NCBI GenBank assembly: GCA_964544485.1
Contig: CAZJBH010000026.1
Span: 1 to 8,199, forward strand
From: CAZJBH01 sp964544485
Lineage (GTDB): Bacteria > Patescibacteriota > Minisyncoccia > Portnoybacterales > UBA2143
DNA: 8,199 bases
Direction: 5' to 3'
The notes below the pieces were generated by a model, which was not told the DNA's origin, searched no databases, and saw only the letters and a program-made list of their open reading frames with translations. Each line of letters starts with the position of its first letter. Position 1 is the first letter of the stretch. Shown here piece after piece: positions 5,832 through 8,199 of the stretch. Both the position numbers and the translations under genes were made by a program.

Positions 5832-6070
5832 ATCTTTTGTTTAACTTCTGAGAGTTTGTCTTCTGTTTGAAGTTCTGCTAAAAGAATTTTCATATTTTCA
5901 GTTTCTTGTTTTTTAACTTTTTGCCAGAGCTTGAGATTTCCGCTAGCTAGAATTGTTTTTAAGCGGATAAGCTTATTTAAAACAAGCTGATATATTTCCG
6001 GATCGTTTTTCTTGAGTTCAGCTAAATTTTTTTGATCTTGAGGAGCTAATTGTTTTAAAATTTTATCCAT
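5819..6070 (-). CDS. hypothetical 83-residue helical protein
   Basis: I do not recognise this protein. It is short, charged and predicted helical almost throughout, with no membrane segment or signal peptide. The N-terminal half, MDKILKQLAPQDQKNLAELK, leads into a heptad-like helix (NDPEIYQLVLNKLIRLKTIL), then a basic and acidic helical tail ending KQKIKAK. It has the look of a small coiled-coil or helical-hairpin protein. The ATG at 6070 is the natural start; only a weak GATGATAA precedes it. It begins 37 bases after the large upstream gene ends, in the same direction, with no terminator between them, so the two are probably cotranscribed. The terminator overlapping its stop codon marks the operon end and supports it being a real gene. 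The charged composition resembles the C-terminal region of the large neighbour, which may mean they act together, but this is only inference. Confidence 0.7.
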   Translation of the reverse strand: MDKILKQLAPQDQKNLAELKKNDPEIYQLVLNKLIRLKTILASGNLKLWQKVKKQETENMKILLAELQTEDKLSEVKQKIKAK

Positions 6071-6107
6071 TTTATCATCTAATTAATTTTACATAATTTT
6101 TAATAGT

Positions 6108-8199
6108 TTAAACGTTTATTTCTGAAATGACATCTTTTAACAAAGTATCTCTTGGAAAGGGATTGTTGCTTTCAAGGTGAGGTTTTAAAAAGTCACTTAA
6201 TTTTTTTGCTGTATCTAAATCAATTTCTTTTATTTGATTTGAATTTTCAAAATCTTTATTTAAAATTTTCATTAAATCACCTAAAGTTTTATTTTCTAAA
6301 AATCCTTGCCAATTATCATTTTTTAAATCGGATAAATCATCATGTTCGGCAATTAGATTTAGATTGTTTTGATAAATTGTTTCTTCTTCTGGTGTATAAT
6401 TTACTTCTTTGGTTTCTGGGGTTTTTTCTTCAGTTTCGAGAATATTTTTAAAACAATTAGCCATTTCCGGAGGAAGTTTATCTAATTCTACTTTATTAGT
6501 TTCTAAATATTCTTTGGCTATTCTTTTTAATCCTTCTTTTCCGTTTTTTAAGTCTTCTTCACGTTTAATTTCATACTCTAGGGATAATCCTATTTTTTTT
6601 GCTTCTTCTATAAAATTATCAATGTTTTCTAGGCTAAAATTTTTAGCGTTTATATATTTGGAATAAAGTTCTCTATATGCTTTACCGAAATCAGTTGGTT
6701 CATTGTTTTCATTTAAAATAGGACCTGTTTTTGATTCATCAATTTCTTTAACTTTCCAGATGCCAGTTAAATCTGCAATTCTTCCTTCAAAATTCATTTT
6801 TATATCCCTTGCTTCTTCTGTTTGTAAAACATAGCTATTTAAATCAGTTAAGCTAGGAACCATTGGCCTAATTCCTCCGGCAGAATTAAAAAACTTCATA
6901 TAATCAATTTTAAAGGGATGAATATGATAATCATATATTGTTTCTCTTTCTTTAAATTCTGGATTATCAGCACCTAATTTATTCATTAATTCATTATTAA
7001 TATGGGCAAGTGTAATATTGGCTGCCATAGCTCCTCCAACATCAACCCAACGATCTCCACACCTAAGCCAGCTGTCTTCTAAATGTTTAGTTCTAGCTAG
7101 TTCTATAAGGTCATTTTCTCCTTCTTCTGGGCTTTTTTCATATACAGCTCCATCGCCAACCTCAAATTTAATTTTTTCATCTTCATTATCTTCTATTTTT
7201 TCTTGATGTTCTTTTTGTTGATCAGTATTAAAATTTTCTACCATGGCCTTTCTTTTTTCATAAGATTGTTCAGCTACATCTCTCGGGATTCCTTGATTTT
7301 TCATTTGTTCTATAAAATTTTCTTTTTCAGAAAGTTTTTCTTGAGATTCTGAACTTCTGAGAACATTTTCTAGTTGTTTTTGATAAGCTTCTTCAGCTTG
7401 TTCAGGAGTCATTCCTGCTTGTCGCATGTATTCAATAAAGTTTTGTTTTTGGGCTTCTAATTCGTTTTCTGATTCTGCTGCTTCAGCGCTGTCTGGATTT
7501 AAGATTCCTCCGATAGCGCCAAAAGCAATAATTCCGGCAGCTGCTGTTTTCATGGTTTTGCTAGTTAATCCTTTTTCTCCGATGAATTTAAGTACTTTAT
7601 TATTAATCGCCCAATTATCTATTTTACTTCCTAATTTTTCAAAATAGCTAGCTATTTTTTTAGAGTATTGGTTATAAAAGCTTTGCTGTTCGCCCATAAT
7701 TTCTTGCTGTCTTTTTTTGATTTCTTGGTTGAGTACTAAATAATTTTTAAATTCTTCTTCTTGATTAGCTTTTTCTGAATCAGGCGTTTGTTTTAATCTT
7801 TCTTTGGCAGTTTCTAATTTTTCGTCAAGATCAACCATTTCGCCAATTTCTTCTTCTGGTTGAATATCAATTCCTCTCTGTTCGCCAAGCTGTTTAGCTA
7901 AAGAATTTTTTATTTCAGCAAAACCAAAATCATCTTCTGATTGAAGATATTGTTCTACTTCTTTAATCCCTTGATAAGCGATAAAAAGGTTTAGTTCTTG
8001 GTCTCCGTCTTTTTCTTGCTCATCTGGCTTGATGGTTTCTAGAACATCTTGAAGAGTTTGTCTGGCAATTTCAGTTGAAGATCCTTTTTCTTGATTTTGA
8101 TCAAATTGATTTAATTTTTTTTCAATTAAAGATTGGGGAGTTTTTGATTTTTCTCCTTGTTCAGTTTCTTTTTCTTCTGATTGATTTTCTTTGTTTTCC
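6108..8199 (-). CDS. large membrane-associated protein with JAMM-like motif (5' end off window)
   Basis: The frame stays open to the right edge, so the visible 696 residues are partial; the ATG at 7838 (residue 121) is internal and has no ribosome site. In order: a Glu/Gln/Lys-rich N-terminal region (1-180) with coiled-coil character; a hydrophobic segment MKTAAAGIIAFGAIGGIL (216-233) followed by NPDSAEAAES, which could be a membrane anchor or signal-like sequence; two helical repeats (251-277 and 292-318); then a globular domain (about 340-500) with YHIHP (424-428) and PSLTD (448-452), then GRIADLTGIWKVK (472-484). The HxHP...PSxxD arrangement matches the JAMM/MPN zinc-protease signature, though the gap is longer than usual and the upstream Glu is not identified with confidence. 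The C-terminal 200 residues are acidic and helical. If the hydrophobic segment spans the membrane, the putative metallo-domain may lie outside the cell. Coding is sure from consistent codon use; function is not established. Confidence 0.75.
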   Translation of the reverse strand, partial: ENKENQSEEKETEQGEKSKTPQSLIEKKLNQFDQNQEKGSSTEIARQTLQDVLETIKPDEQEKDGDQELNLFIAYQGIKEVEQYLQSEDDFGFAEIKNSLAKQLGEQRGIDIQPEEEIGEMVDLDEKLETAKERLKQTPDSEKANQEEEFKNYLVLNQEIKKRQQEIMGEQQSFYNQYSKKIASYFEKLGSKIDNWAINNKVLKFIGEKGLTSKTMKTAAAGIIAFGAIGGILNPDSAEAAESENELEAQKQNFIEYMRQAGMTPEQAEEAYQKQLENVLRSSESQEKLSEKENFIEQMKNQGIPRDVAEQSYEKRKAMVENFNTDQQKEHQEKIEDNEDEKIKFEVGDGAVYEKSPEEGENDLIELARTKHLEDSWLRCGDRWVDVGGAMAANITLAHINNELMNKLGADNPEFKERETIYDYHIHPFKIDYMKFFNSAGGIRPMVPSLTDLNSYVLQTEEARDIKMNFEGRIADLTGIWKVKEIDESKTGPILNENNEPTDFGKAYRELYSKYINAKNFSLENIDNFIEEAKKIGLSLEYEIKREEDLKNGKEGLKRIAKEYLETNKVELDKLPPEMANCFKNILETEEKTPETKEVNYTPEEETIYQNNLNLIAEHDDLSDLKNDNWQGFLENKTLGDLMKILNKDFENSNQIKEIDLDTAKKLSDFLKPHLESNNPFPRDTLLKDVISEINV
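7245..7448 (-). repeat. two-copy helical repeat within the large protein
   Basis: Copies lie at 7448-7368 and 7325-7245. They share K-x-N-F-I-E-x-M-[RK]-x-x-G-[MI]-x(4)-A-E-x-[AS]-Y-x-K, with 11 of 27 aligned positions identical and a period of 41 residues. The pattern of a helix, a Gly turn and a second helix loosely resembles short SHOCT-like helical modules. The copies have diverged at the DNA level, so this is an old protein duplication. Confidence 0.65.

Noticed and set aside
6152..7647. Several plus-strand open frames opposite the large gene
   Set aside because: They are antisense to a long open frame with consistent codon use and have low-complexity Phe/Leu/Ser products.

Overview
The window looks like part of a small, AT-rich bacterial genome, most likely a member of the Patescibacteria (Candidate Phyla Radiation). 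This is inferred from strongly A/T-biased codon use, tight packing with overlapping genes, little Shine-Dalgarno sequence ahead of most genes, tRNA genes that do not encode CCA, and peptidoglycan ligases with divergent motifs. No rRNA or other taxonomic marker is present, so the placement is moderate in confidence.

Left part, plus strand (1-3705): the tail of a membrane transporter of major facilitator type, cut by the window edge and broken by a single-base frame break near 746-749. It is followed by murD and murC, which overlap by 11 bases and form a peptidoglycan-precursor operon. A bidirectional intrinsic terminator at 3763-3794 closes it.

Middle (3763-4371, minus strand): a stand-alone gene for an unrecognised 139-residue protein. 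It has its own near-consensus promoter with extended -10, a leader of about 100 bases with possible stem-loops, the only clear Shine-Dalgarno site in the window, and its own terminator. Its GC content is visibly higher than its neighbours (154 of 360 bases, 43%, in 3841-4200, against 46 of 180, 26%, in 2881-3060 of murC). It looks like an independently expressed and possibly acquired cassette.

Right part, minus strand (8199 to 4370): first a large gene running in from the right edge (at least 696 residues), then an 83-residue gene whose stop codon lies inside an intrinsic terminator. The large protein has an internal hydrophobic segment, two helical repeats and a JAMM/MPN-like HxHP...PSxxD signature. 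Next is a mixed RNA and protein unit: tRNA-Ala(UGC), an RluA-family pseudouridine synthase, ribosomal protein bL19 with a long charged tail, and tRNA-Leu(GAG), ending in a hairpin that abuts the promoter of the 139-residue gene. This unit puts tRNA, rRNA modification and ribosome assembly functions together.

The two points most worth following are the 139-residue cassette and the JAMM-like membrane-associated protein. Everything else is recognisable housekeeping content. No CRISPR array, insertion sequence, attachment site or replication origin was seen.
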